From Nemertoderma westbladi (Eukaryota > Xenacoelomorpha > Nemertodermatida > Nemertodermatidae), in assembly GCA_032718475.1 (NCBI GenBank), contig JAUCBJ010001598.1:62001-126000 (forward strand): DNA of 64,000 nucleotides, in the 5' to 3' direction. The stretch's first letter is position 1, and every line of letters begins with the position of its first letter. The notes beneath the pieces were generated by a model. That model saw only the letters and a program-made list of their open reading frames with translations, had not been told where the DNA came from and did not search any database. The position numbers were made by a program, and so were the translations under genes. Below, in pieces: positions 1 through 14,200 of the stretch.

Positions 1-1690
1 TTCCCAGGCACCCTGTTGAGTCTGTACTATTCTACGCTATCATTTGTTTCCCAGGCACCCCGTTGAGTCTGTCTGTACTATTCTACGCTATCATTTGTTT
101 CCCAGGCACCCCGTTGAGTCTGTACTATTCTACGCTATCATTTGTTTCCCAGGCACCCCGTTGAGTCTACAATTCTACGCTATCATTTGTTTCCCAGGCA
201 CCCCGTTGAGTCTGTACTATTCTACATTATCATTTGTTTCCCAGGCACCCCGTTGAGTCTACTATTCTACATTATCATTTGTTTCCCAGGCACCCCGTTG
301 AGTCTGTACTATTCTACGCTATCATTTGTTTCCCAGGCACCCCGTTGAGTCTGTACTATTCTACGCTATCCTTTGTTTCCCAGACACCCCGTTGAGTCTG
401 TACTATTCTACGCTATCATTTGTTTCCCATGCACCCCGTTGAGTCTACAATTATACGCTATCATTTGTTTCCCAGGCACCCTGTTGAGTCTGTCTGTACT
501 ATTCTACGCTATCATTTGTTTCCCAGACACCCCGTTGAGTCTGTACTATTCTACGCTATCCTTTGTTTCCCAGACACCCCGTTGAGTCTGTACTATTCTA
601 CGCTATCATTTGTTTCCCATGCACCCCGTTGAGTCTACTATTCTACGCTATCATTTGTTTCCCAGGCACTCCGTTGAGTCTGTACTATTCTACGCTGTCA
701 TTTGTTTCCCAGGCACGCCGTTGAGTCTGTACTATTCTACGCTATCATTTGTTTCCCAGGCACCCCGTTGAGTCTGTACTATTCTACGCTATCATTTGTT
801 TCCCAGGCACCCTGTTGAGTCTGTCTGTACTATTCTACGCTACCATTTGTTTCCCAGGCACCCCGTTGAGTCTACAATTCTACGCTATCATTTGTTTCCC
901 AGGCACCCCGTTGAGTCTGTACTATTCTACATTATCATTTGTTTCCCAGGCACCCCGTTGAGTCTACTATTCTACATTATCATTTGTTTCCCAGGCACTC
1001 CGTTGAGTCTGTCTGTACTATTCTACGCTATCATTTGTTTCCCAGGCACCCTGTTGAGTCTGTCTGTACTATTCTACGCTACCATTTGTTTCCCAGGCAC
1101 CCCGTTGAGTCTACAATTCTACGCTATCATTTGTTTCCCAGGCACCCCGTTGAGTCTGTACTATTCTACATTATCATTTGTTTCCCAGGCACCCCGTTGA
1201 GTCTACTATTCTACGCTAGCATTTGTTTCCCAGACACCCCGTTGAGTCTGTACTATTCTACGCTATCCTTTGTTTCCCAGACACCCCGTTGAGTCTGTAC
1301 TATTCTACGCTATCATTTGTTTCCCATGCACCCCGTTGAGTCTACTATTCTACGCTATCATTTGTTTCCCAGGCACTCCGTTGAGTCTGTACTATTCTAC
1401 GCTGTCATTTGTTTCCCAGGCACGCCGTTGAGTCTGTACTATTCTACGCTATCATTTGTTTCCCAGGCACCCTGTTGAGTCTGTCTGTACTATTCTACGC
1501 TACCATTTGTTTCCCAGGTACCCCGTTGAGTCTGTACTATTCTACGCTATCATTTGTTTCCCAGGCACTCCGTTGCGTCTACTATTCTACGCTATCATTT
1601 GTTTCCCAGGCACCCTGTTGAGTCTGTACTATTCTACGCTATCATTTGTTTCCCAGACACCCCGTTGAGTCTGTACTATTCTACGCTATC
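1..1690 (+). repeat. Partial third copy of the higher-order block
   Basis: The unit order at about 1-1690 matches 6282-7970 (offset 6281) and 12167-13855 (a further 5885). It therefore represents a third copy of part of the ~5.9-kb higher-order block, cut by the left edge. A separate local duplication of 789 bp relates about 1330-1660 to 2120-2450, seen as repetition of the GCACGCCG, GTACC and TTGCGTCT variant series. Confidence 0.75.
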
Positions 1691-4600
1691 ATTTGTTTCC
1701 CAGGCACTCCGTTGAGTCTACTATTCTACGCTATCATTTGTTTCCCAGGCACCCCGTTGAGTCTACTATTCTACGCTATAATTTGTTTCCCAGGCACCCC
1801 GTTGAGTCTACTATTCTACGCTATCATTTGTTTCCCAGGCACCCCGTTGAGTCTGTACTATTCTACGCTAGCATTTGTTTCCCAGGCACCCCGTTGAGTC
1901 TACTATTCTACGCTATCATTTGTTTCCCAGGCACTCCGTTGAGTCTGTACTATTCTACGCTATCATTTGTTTCCCAGGCACCCCGTTGAGTCTGTACTAT
2001 TCTACGCTATCATTTGTTTCCCAGGCACCCCGTTGAGTCTACTATTCTACGCTATCATTTGTTTCCCAGGCACCCCGTTGAGTCTGTACTATTCTACGCT
2101 AGCATTTGTTTCCCAGGCACCCCGTTGAGTCTACTATTCTACGCTATCATTTGTTTCCCAGGCACTCCGTTGAGTCTGTACTATTCTACGCTGTCATTTG
2201 TTTCCCAGGCACGCCGTTGAGTCTGTACTATTCTACGCTATCATTTGTTTCCCAGGCACCCTGTTGAGTCTGTCTGTACTATTCTACGCTACCATTTGTT
2301 TCCCAGGTACCCCGTTGAGTCTGTACTATTCTACGCTATCATTTGTTTCCCAGGCACTCCGTTGCGTCTACTATTCTACGCTATCATTTGTTTCCCAGGC
2401 ACCCTGTTGAGTCTGTACTATTCTACGCTATCATTTGTTTCCCAGACACCCCGTTGAGTCTGTACTATTCTACGCTATCATTTGTTTCCCAGGCACCCCG
2501 TTGAGTCTACTATTCTACGCTATCATTTGTTTCCCAGGCACCCTGTTGAGTCTACTATTCTACGCTATCATTTGTTTCCCAGGCACCCCGTTGAGTCTGT
2601 ACTATTCTACGCTATCATTTGTTTCCCAGACACCCCGTTGAGTCTGTACTATTCTACGCTATCATTTGTTTCCCAGGTACCCCGTTGAGTCTGTACTATT
2701 CTACGCTATCATTTGTTTCCCAGGCACCCCGTTGAGTCTGTACTATTCTACGCTATCATTTGTTTCCCAGGTACCCCGTTGAGTCTGTACTATTCTACGC
2801 TATCATTTGTTTCCCAGGTACCCCGTTGAGTCTGTACTATTCTACGCTATCATTTGTTTCCCAGACACCCCGTTGAGTCTGTACTATTCTACGCTATCAT
2901 TTGTTTCCCAGGTACCCCGTTGAGTCTGTACTATTCTACGCTATCATTTGTTTCCCAGGCACCCTGTTGAGTCTACTATTCTACGCTATCATTTGTTTCC
3001 CAGGCACCCCGTTGAGTCTGTACTATTCTACATTATCATTTGTTTCCCAGGCACCCCGTTGAGTCTGTACTATTCTACGCTATCATTTGTTTCCCAGACA
3101 CCCCGTTGAGTCTGTACTATTCTACGCTATCATTTGTTTCCCAGACACCCCGTTGAGTCTGTACTATTATACGCTATCATTTGTTTCCCAGGCACCCTGT
3201 TGAGTCTACTATTCTACGCTATCATTTGTTTCCCAGGCACCCCGTTGAGTCTGTACTATTCTACGCTATCATTTGTTTCCCAGACACCCCGTTGAGTCTG
3301 TACTATTATACGCTATCATTTGTTTCCCAGGCACCCTGTTGAGTCTACTATTCTACGCTATCATTTGTTTCTCAGGCACCCCGTTGAGTCTGTACTATTC
3401 TACGCTATCATTTGTTTCCCAGGCACCCCGTTGAGTCTGTACTATTATACGCTATCATTTGTTTCCCAGGCACCCCGTTGAGTCTACTATTCTACGCTAT
3501 CATTTGTTTCCCATGCACCCCGTTGAGTCTACTATTCTACGCTATCATTTGTTTCCCAGACACCCCGTTGAGTCTGTACTATTATACGCTATCATTTGTT
3601 TCCCAGGCACCCTGTTGAGTCTACTATTCTACGCTATCATTTGTTTCCCAGGCACCCCGTTGAGTCTGTACTATTCTACATTATCATTTGTTTCCCAGGC
3701 ACCCCGTTGAGTCTGTACTATTCTACGCTATCATTTGTTTCCCAGGCACCCTGTTGAGTCTGTACTATTCTACGTTATCATTTTTTTCCCAGGCACCCTG
3801 TTGAGTCTGTCTGTACTATTCTACGCTATCATTTCTTTCCCAGGCACCCTGTTGAGTCTGTACTATTCTACGCTATTATTTGTTTCCCAGGCACCCCGTT
3901 GCGTCTGTCTGTACTATTCTACGCTACCATTTGTTTCCCAGGCACCCCGTTGAGTCTACAATTCTACGCTATCATTTGTTTCCCATGCACCCCGTTGAGT
4001 CTGCCTGTACTATTCTACGCTATCATTTGTTTCCCAGGCACCCTGTTGAGTCTGTACTATTCTACGCTATCATTTGTTTCCCAGGCACCCCGTTGAGTCT
4101 GTCTGTACTATTCTACGCTACCATTTGTTTCCCAGGCACCCCGTTGAGTCTGTACTATTCTACGCTACCATTTGTTTCCCAGGCACCCCGTTGAGTCTGT
4201 ACTATTCTACGCTATCATTTGTTTCCCAGGCACCCCGTTGAGTCTGTACTATTCTACGCTATCATTTGTTTCCCAGGCACCCCGTTGAGTCTGTCTGTAC
4301 TATTCTACGCTATCATTTGTTTCCCAGGCACCCTGTTGAGTCTGTCTGTACTATTCTACGCTATCATTTGTTTCCCAGGCACCCTGTTGAGTCTGTCTGT
4401 ACTATTCTACGCTATCATTTGTTTCCCAGGCACCCCGTTGAGTCTGTACTATTCTACGCTATCATTTGTTTCCCAGGCACCCCGTTGAGTCTGTCTGTAC
4501 TATTCTACGCTATCATTTGTTTCCCAGGCACCCCGTTGAGTCTGTCTGTACTATTCTACGCTATCATTTGTTTCCCAGGCACCCTGTTGAGTCTGTCTGT

Positions 4601-5294
4601 ACTATTCTACGCTATCATTTGTTTCCCAGGCACCCCGTTGAGTCTGTACTATTCTACGCTATCATTTGTTTCCCAGGCACCCCGTTGAGTCTGTACTATT
4701 CTACGCTATCATTTGTTTCCCAGGCACCCCGTTGAGTCTACAATTCTACGCTATCATTTGTTTCCCAGACACCCCGTTGAGTCTACAATTCTACGCTATC
4801 ATTTGTTTCCCAGGCACCCCGTTGAGTCTGTCTGTACTATTCTACGCTATCATTTGTTTCCCAGGCACCCTGTTGAGTCTGTCTGTACTATTCTACGCTA
4901 TCATTTGTTTCCCAGGCACCCCGTTGAGTCTGTACTATTCTACGCTATCATTTGTTTCCCAGGCACCCCGTTGAGTCTGTACTATTCTACGCTATCATTT
5001 GTTTCCCAGGCACCCCGTTGAGTCTGTACTATTCTACGCTATCATTTGTTTCCCAGGCACCCCGTTGAGTCTGTACTATTCTACGCTATCATTTGTTTCC
5101 CAGGCACCCCGTTGAGTCTGTCTGTACTATTCTACGCTATCATTTGTTTCCCAGGCACCCTGTTGAGTCTGTCTGTACTATTCTACGCTATCATTTGTTT
5201 CCCAGGCACCCCGTTGAGTCTGTACTATTCTACGCTATTATTTGTTTCCCAGGCACCCCGTTGAGTCTGTACTATTCTACGCTATCATTTGTTT

Positions 5295-8200
5295 CCCAGG
5301 CACCCCGTTGAGTCTACAATTCTACGCTATCATTTGTTTCCCAGACACCCCGTTGAGTCTACAATTCTACGCTATCATTTGTTTCCCAGGCACCCCGTTG
5401 AGTCTGTCTGTACTATTCTACGCTATCATTTGTTTCCCAGGCACCCCGTTGAGTCTGTACTATTCTACGCTATCACTTGTTTCCCAGGCACCCCGTTGAG
5501 TCTGTACTATTCTACGCTATCATTTGTTTCCCAGGCACCCCGTTGAGTCTGTACTATTCTACGCTATCATTTGTTTCCCAGGCACCCCGTTGAGTCTGTA
5601 CTATTCTACGCTATCATTTGTTTCCCAGGCACCCCGTTGAGTCTGTACTATTCTACGTTAGCATTTGTTTCCCAGGCACCCCGTTGAGTCTGTACTATTC
5701 TACGCTATCATTTGTTTCCCAGGCACCCCGTTGAGTCTGTACTATTCTACGCTATCATTTGTTTCCCAGGCACCCCGTTGAGTCTGTACTATTCTACGTT
5801 AGCATTTGTTTCCCAGGCACCCCGTTGAGTCTGTACTATTCTACGCTATCATTTGTTTCCCAGGCACCCCGTTGAGTCTGTACTATTCTACGCTATCATT
5901 TGTTTCCCAGGCACCCCGTTGAGTCTGTACTATTCTACGTTAGCATTTGTTTCCCAGGCACCCCGTTGAGTCTGTACTATTCTACGCTATCATTTGTTTC
6001 CCAGGCACCCCGTTGAGTCTGTACTATTCTACGCTATCATTTGTTTCCCAGGTACCCCGTTGAGTCTGTACTATTCTACGCTATCATTTGTTTCCCAGAC
6101 ACCCCGTTGAGTCTGTACTATTCTACGCTATCATTTGTTTCCCAGGCACCCCGTTGAGTCTGTACTATTCTACGCTATCATTTGTTTCCCAGGCACCCCG
6201 TTGAGTCTACAATTCTACGCTATCATTTGTTTCCCAGGCACCCCGTTGAGTCTGCCTGTACTATTCTACGCTATCATTTGTTTCCCAGGCACCCTGTTGA
6301 GTCTGTACTATTCTACGCTATCATTTGTTTCCCAGGCACCCCGTTGAGTCTGTCTGTACTATTCTACGCTATCATTTGTTTCCCAGGCACCCCGTTGAGT
6401 CTGTACTATTCTACGCTATCATTTGTTTCCCAGGCACCCCGTTGAGTCTACAATTCTACGCTATCATTTGTTTCCCAGGCACCCCGTTGAGTCTGTACTA
6501 TTCTACATTATCATTTGTTTCCCAGGCACCCCGTTGAGTCTACTATTCTACATTATCATTTGTTTCCCAGGCACCCCGTTGAGTCTGTACTATTCTACGC
6601 TATCATTTGTTTCCCAGGCACCCCGTTGAGTCTGTACTATTCTACGCTATCCTTTGTTTCCCAGACACCCCGTTGAGTCTGTACTATTCTACGCTATCAT
6701 TTGTTTCCCATGCACCCCGTTGAGTCTACAATTATACGCTATCATTTGTTTCCCAGGCACCCTGTTGAGTCTGTCTGTACTATTCTACGCTATCATTTGT
6801 TTCCCAGACACCCCGTTGAGTCTGTACTATTCTACGCTATCCTTTGTTTCCCAGACACCCCGTTGAGTCTGTACTATTCTACGCTATCATTTGTTTCCCA
6901 TGCACCCCGTTGAGTCTACTATTCTACGCTATCATTTGTTTCCCAGGCACTCCGTTGAGTCTGTACTATTCTACGCTGTCATTTGTTTCCCAGGCACGCC
7001 GTTGAGTCTGTACTATTCTACGCTATCATTTGTTTCCCAGGCACCCCGTTGAGTCTGTACTATTCTACGCTATCATTTGTTTCCCAGGCACCCTGTTGAG
7101 TCTGTCTGTACTATTCTACGCTACCATTTGTTTCCCAGGCACCCCGTTGAGTCTACAATTCTACGCTATCATTTGTTTCCCAGGCACCCCGTTGAGTCTG
7201 TACTATTCTACATTATCATTTGTTTCCCAGGCACCCCGTTGAGTCTACTATTCTACATTATCATTTGTTTCCCAGGCACTCCGTTGAGTCTGTCTGTACT
7301 ATTCTACGCTATCATTTGTTTCCCAGGCACCCTGTTGAGTCTGTCTGTACTATTCTACGCTACCATTTGTTTCCCAGGCACCCCGTTGAGTCTACAATTC
7401 TACGCTATCATTTGTTTCCCAGGCACCCCGTTGAGTCTGTACTATTCTACATTATCATTTGTTTCCCAGGCACCCCGTTGAGTCTACTATTCTACGCTAG
7501 CATTTGTTTCCCAGACACCCCGTTGAGTCTGTACTATTCTACGCTATCCTTTGTTTCCCAGACACCCCGTTGAGTCTGTACTATTCTACGCTATCATTTG
7601 TTTCCCATGCACCCCGTTGAGTCTACTATTCTACGCTATCATTTGTTTCCCAGGCACTCCGTTGAGTCTGTACTATTCTACGCTGTCATTTGTTTCCCAG
7701 GCACGCCGTTGAGTCTGTACTATTCTACGCTATCATTTGTTTCCCAGGCACCCTGTTGAGTCTGTCTGTACTATTCTACGCTACCATTTGTTTCCCAGGT
7801 ACCCCGTTGAGTCTGTACTATTCTACGCTATCATTTGTTTCCCAGGCACTCCGTTGCGTCTACTATTCTACGCTATCATTTGTTTCCCAGGCACCCTGTT
7901 GAGTCTGTACTATTCTACGCTATCATTTGTTTCCCAGACACCCCGTTGAGTCTGTACTATTCTACGCTATCATTTGTTTCCCATGCACCCCGTTGAGTCT
8001 ACTATTCTACGCTATCATTTGTTTCCCATGCACCCCGTTGAGTCTACTATTCTACGCTATCATTTGTTTCCCAGACACCCCGTTGAGTCTGTACTATTAT
8101 ACGCTATCATTTGTTTCCCAGGCACCCCGTTGAGTCTGTCTGTACTATTCTACGCTATCATTTGTTTCCCAGGCACCCTGTTGAGTCTGTCTGTACTATT

Positions 8201-11200
8201 CTACGTTATCATTTTTTTCCCAGGCACCCTGTTGAGTCTGTCTGTACTATTCTACGCTACCATTTGTTTCCCAGGCACCCCGTTGAGTCTGTACTATTCT
8301 ACGCTATCATTTGTTTCCCAGGCACCCCGTTGAGTCTACAATTCTACGCTATCATTTGTTTCCCAGGCACCCCGTTGAGTCTGTACTATTCTACATTATC
8401 ATTTGTTTCCCAGGCACCCCGTTGAGTCTGTACTATTCTACGCTATCATTTGTTTCCCAGGCACCCTGTTGAGTCTGTACTATTCTACGTTATCATTTTT
8501 TTCCCAGGCACCCTGTTGAGTCTGTCTGTACTATTCTACGCTACCATTTGTTTCCCAGGCACCCCGTTGAGTCTGTACTATTCTACGCTATCATTTGTTT
8601 CCCAGGCACCCCGTTGAGTCTACAATTCTACGCTATCATTTGTTTCCCAGGCACCCCGTTGAGTCTGTACTATTCTACATTATCATTTGTTTCCCAGGCA
8701 CCCCGTTGAGTCTGTACTATTCTACGCTACCATTTGTTTCCCAGGCACCCCGTTGAGTCTGTACTATTCTACGCTATCATTTGTTTCCCAGGCACCCCGT
8801 TGAGTCTACAATTCTACGCTATCATTTGTTTCCCAGGCACCCTGTTGAGTCTGTACTATTCTACGTTATCATTTTTTTCCCAGGCACCCTGTTGAGTCTG
8901 TCTGTACTATTCTACGCTACCATTTGTTTCCCAGGCACCCCGTTGAGTCTGTACTATTCTACGCTATCATTTGTTTCCCAGGCACCCCGTTGAGTCTGTA
9001 CTATTCTACGCTATCATTTGTTTCCCAGGCACCCCGTTGAGTCTGTACTATTCTACGCTATCATTTGTTTCCCAGGCACCCCGTTGAGTCTGTACTATTC
9101 TACGCTATCATTTGTTTCCCAGGTACCCCGTTGAGTCTGTACTATTCTACGTTAGCATTTGTTTCCCAGACACCCCGTTGAGTCTGTACTATTCTACGCT
9201 ATCATTTGTTTCCCAGGCACCTCGTTAAGTCTGTACTATTATACGCTATCATTTGTTTCCCAGGCACCCTGTTGAGTCTGTCGGTACTATTCTACGCTAT
9301 CATTTGTTTCCCAGGCACCCCGTTGAGTCTGTACTATTCTACGCTATCATTTGTTTCCCAGGCACCCCGTTGAGTCTGTACTATTCTACGCTATCATTTG
9401 TTTCCCAGGCACCCCGTTGAGTCTGTACTATTCTACGCTATCATTTGTTTCCCAGGCACCCCGTTGAGTCTGTACTATTCTACGCTATCATTTGTTTCCC
9501 ATGCACCCCGTTGAGTCTACTATTCTACGCTATCCTTTGTTTCCCAGGCACCCCGTTGAGTCTACTATTCTACGCTATCATTTGTTTCCCATGCACCCCG
9601 TTGAGTCTACTATTCTACGCTATCATTTGTTTCCCAGACACCCCGTTGAGTCTGTACTATTCTACGCTATCATTTGTTTCCCAGGCACCCCGTTGAGTCT
9701 GTCTGTACTATTCTACGCTATCATTTGTTTCCCAGGCACCTCGTTGAGTCTGTCTGTACTATTCTACGCTATATCATTTGTTTCCCAGGCACCCTGTTGA
9801 GTCTACTATTCTACGCTAGCATTTGTTTCCCAGGCACCCCGTTGAGTCTGTACTATTCTACGTTATCATTTTTTTCCCAGGCACCCTGTTGAGTCTGTCT
9901 GTACTATTCTACGCTACCATTTGTTTCCCAGGCACCCCGTTGAGTCTGTACTATTCTACGCTATCATTTGTTTCCCAGGCACCCCGTTGAGTCTGTACTA
10001 TTCTACGTTAGCATTTGTTTCCCAGACACCCCGTTGATTCTGTACTATTCTACGCTATCATTTGTTTCCCAGGCACCCTGTTGAGTCTACTATTCTACGC
10101 TATCATTTGTTTCCCATGCACCCCGTTGAGTCTACTATTCTACGCTATCATTTGTTTCCCAGGCACTCCGTTGAGTCTGTACTATTCTACGCTATCATTT
10201 GTTTCCCATGCACCCCGTTGAGTCTACTATTCTACGCTATCCTTTGTTTCCCAGACACCCCGTTGAGTCTGTACTATTCTACGCTATCATTTGTTTCCCA
10301 TGCACCCCGTTGAGTCTACTATTCTACGCTATCATTTGTTTCCCAGACACCCCGTTAAGTCTGTACTATTATACGCTATCATTTGTTTCCCAGGCACCCT
10401 GTGGAGTCTGTCGGTACTATTCTACGCTATCATTTGTTTCCCAGGCACCCCGTTGAGTCTACTATTCTACATTATCATTTGTTTCCCAGGCACCCCGTTG
10501 AGTCTGTACTATTCTACGCTATCCTTTGTTTCCCAGACACCCCGTTGAGTCTGTACTATTCTACGCTATCATTTGTTTCCCATGCACCCCGTTGAGTCTA
10601 CTATTCTACGCTATCATTTGTTTCCCAGGCACTCCGTTGAGTCTGTACTATTCTACGCTATCATTTGTTTCCCATGCACCCCGTTGAGTCTACTATTCTA
10701 CGCTATCCTTTGTTTCCCAGACACCCCGTTGAGTCTGTACTATTCTACGCTATCATTTGTTTCCCATGCACCCCGTTGAGTCTACTATTCTACGCTATCA
10801 TTTGTTTCCCAGGCACTCCGTTGAGTCTGTACTATTCTACGCTATCATTTGTTTCCCATGCACCCCGTTGAGTCTACTATTCTACGCTATCCTTTGTTTC
10901 CCAGACACCCCGTTGAGTCTGTACTATTCTACGCTATCATTTGTTTCCCATGCACCCCGTTGAGTCTACTATTCTACGCTATCATTTGTTTCCCAGGCAC
11001 TCCGTTGAGTCTGTACTATTCTACGCTATCATTTGTTTCCCAGGCACCCCGTTGAGTCTGTACTATTCTACGTTAGCATTTGTTTCCCAGGCACCCCGTT
11101 GAGTCTGTACTATTCTACGCTATCATTTGTTTCCCAGACACCCCGTTGAGTCTGTACTATTCTACGCTGTCATTTGTTTCCCAAGCACCCCGTTGAGTCT

Positions 11201-14200
11201 ACAATTCTACGCTATCATTTGTTTCCCAGACACCCCGTTGAGTCTACAATTCTACGCTATCATTTGTTTCCCAGGCACCCCGTTGAGTCTGTCTGTACTA
11301 TTCTACGCTATCATTTGTTTCCCAGGCACCCCGTTGAGTCTGTACTATTCTACGCTATCACTTGTTTCCCAGGCACCCCGTTGAGTCTGTACTATTCTAC
11401 GCTATCATTTGTTTCCCAGGCACCCCGTTGAGTCTGTACTATTCTACGCTATCATTTGTTTCCCAGGCACCCCGTTGAGTCTGTACTATTCTACGCTATC
11501 ATTTGTTTCCCAGGCACCCCGTTGAGTCTGTACTATTCTACGTTAGCATTTGTTTCCCAGGCACCCCGTTGAGTCTGTACTATTCTACGCTATCATTTGT
11601 TTCCCAGGCACCCCGTTGAGTCTGTACTATTCTACGCTATCATTTGTTTCCCAGGCACCCCGTTGAGTCTGTACTATTCTACGTTAGCATTTGTTTCCCA
11701 GGCACCCCGTTGAGTCTGTACTATTCTACGCTATCATTTGTTTCCCAGGCACCCCGTTGAGTCTGTACTATTCTACGCTATCATTTGTTTCCCAGGCACC
11801 CCGTTGAGTCTGTACTATTCTACGTTAGCATTTGTTTCCCAGGCACCCCGTTGAGTCTGTACTATTCTACGCTATCATTTGTTTCCCAGGCACCCCGTTG
11901 AGTCTGTACTATTCTACGCTATCATTTGTTTCCCAGGTACCCCGTTGAGTCTGTACTATTCTACGCTATCATTTGTTTCCCAGACACCCCGTTGAGTCTG
12001 TACTATTCTACGCTATCATTTGTTTCCCAGGCACCCCGTTGAGTCTGTACTATTCTACGCTATCATTTGTTTCCCAGGCACCCCGTTGAGTCTACAATTC
12101 TACGCTATCATTTGTTTCCCAGGCACCCCGTTGAGTCTGCCTGTACTATTCTACGCTATCATTTGTTTCCCAGGCACCCTGTTGAGTCTGTACTATTCTA
12201 CGCTATCATTTGTTTCCCAGGCACCCCGTTGAGTCTGTCTGTACTATTCTACGCTATCATTTGTTTCCCAGGCACCCCGTTGAGTCTGTACTATTCTACG
12301 CTATCATTTGTTTCCCAGGCACCCCGTTGAGTCTACAATTCTACGCTATCATTTGTTTCCCAGGCACCCCGTTGAGTCTGTACTATTCTACATTATCATT
12401 TGTTTCCCAGGCACCCCGTTGAGTCTACTATTCTACATTATCATTTGTTTCCCAGGCACCCCGTTGAGTCTGTACTATTCTACGCTATCATTTGTTTCCC
12501 AGGCACCCCGTTGAGTCTGTACTATTCTACGCTATCCTTTGTTTCCCAGACACCCCGTTGAGTCTGTACTATTCTACGCTATCATTTGTTTCCCATGCAC
12601 CCCGTTGAGTCTACAATTATACGCTATCATTTGTTTCCCAGGCACCCTGTTGAGTCTGTCTGTACTATTCTACGCTATCATTTGTTTCCCAGACACCCCG
12701 TTGAGTCTGTACTATTCTACGCTATCCTTTGTTTCCCAGACACCCCGTTGAGTCTGTACTATTCTACGCTATCATTTGTTTCCCATGCACCCCGTTGAGT
12801 CTACTATTCTACGCTATCATTTGTTTCCCAGGCACTCCGTTGAGTCTGTACTATTCTACGCTGTCATTTGTTTCCCAGGCACGCCGTTGAGTCTGTACTA
12901 TTCTACGCTATCATTTGTTTCCCAGGCACCCCGTTGAGTCTGTACTATTCTACGCTATCATTTGTTTCCCAGGCACCCTGTTGAGTCTGTCTGTACTATT
13001 CTACGCTACCATTTGTTTCCCAGGCACCCCGTTGAGTCTACAATTCTACGCTATCATTTGTTTCCCAGGCACCCCGTTGAGTCTGTACTATTCTACATTA
13101 TCATTTGTTTCCCAGGCACCCCGTTGAGTCTACTATTCTACATTATCATTTGTTTCCCAGGCACTCCGTTGAGTCTGTCTGTACTATTCTACGCTATCAT
13201 TTGTTTCCCAGGCACCCTGTTGAGTCTGTCTGTACTATTCTACGCTACCATTTGTTTCCCAGGCACCCCGTTGAGTCTACAATTCTACGCTATCATTTGT
13301 TTCCCAGGCACCCCGTTGAGTCTGTACTATTCTACATTATCATTTGTTTCCCAGGCACCCCGTTGAGTCTACTATTCTACGCTAGCATTTGTTTCCCAGA
13401 CACCCCGTTGAGTCTGTACTATTCTACGCTATCCTTTGTTTCCCAGACACCCCGTTGAGTCTGTACTATTCTACGCTATCATTTGTTTCCCATGCACCCC
13501 GTTGAGTCTACTATTCTACGCTATCATTTGTTTCCCAGGCACTCCGTTGAGTCTGTACTATTCTACGCTGTCATTTGTTTCCCAGGCACGCCGTTGAGTC
13601 TGTACTATTCTACGCTATCATTTGTTTCCCAGGCACCCTGTTGAGTCTGTCTGTACTATTCTACGCTACCATTTGTTTCCCAGGTACCCCGTTGAGTCTG
13701 TACTATTCTACGCTATCATTTGTTTCCCAGGCACTCCGTTGCGTCTACTATTCTACGCTATCATTTGTTTCCCAGGCACCCTGTTGAGTCTGTACTATTC
13801 TACGCTATCATTTGTTTCCCAGACACCCCGTTGAGTCTGTACTATTCTACGCTATCATTTGTTTCCCATGCACCCCGTTGAGTCTACTATTCTACGCTAT
13901 CATTTGTTTCCCATGCACCCCGTTGAGTCTACTATTCTACGCTATCATTTGTTTCCCAGACACCCCGTTGAGTCTGTACTATTATACGCTATCATTTGTT
14001 TCCCAGGCACCCCGTTGAGTCTGTCTGTACTATTCTACGCTATCATTTGTTTCCCAGGCACCCTGTTGAGTCTGTCTGTACTATTCTACGTTATCATTTT
14101 TTTCCCAGGCACCCTGTTGAGTCTGTCTGTACTATTCTACGCTACCATTTGTTTCCCAGGCACCCCGTTGAGTCTGTACTATTCTACGCTATCATTTGTT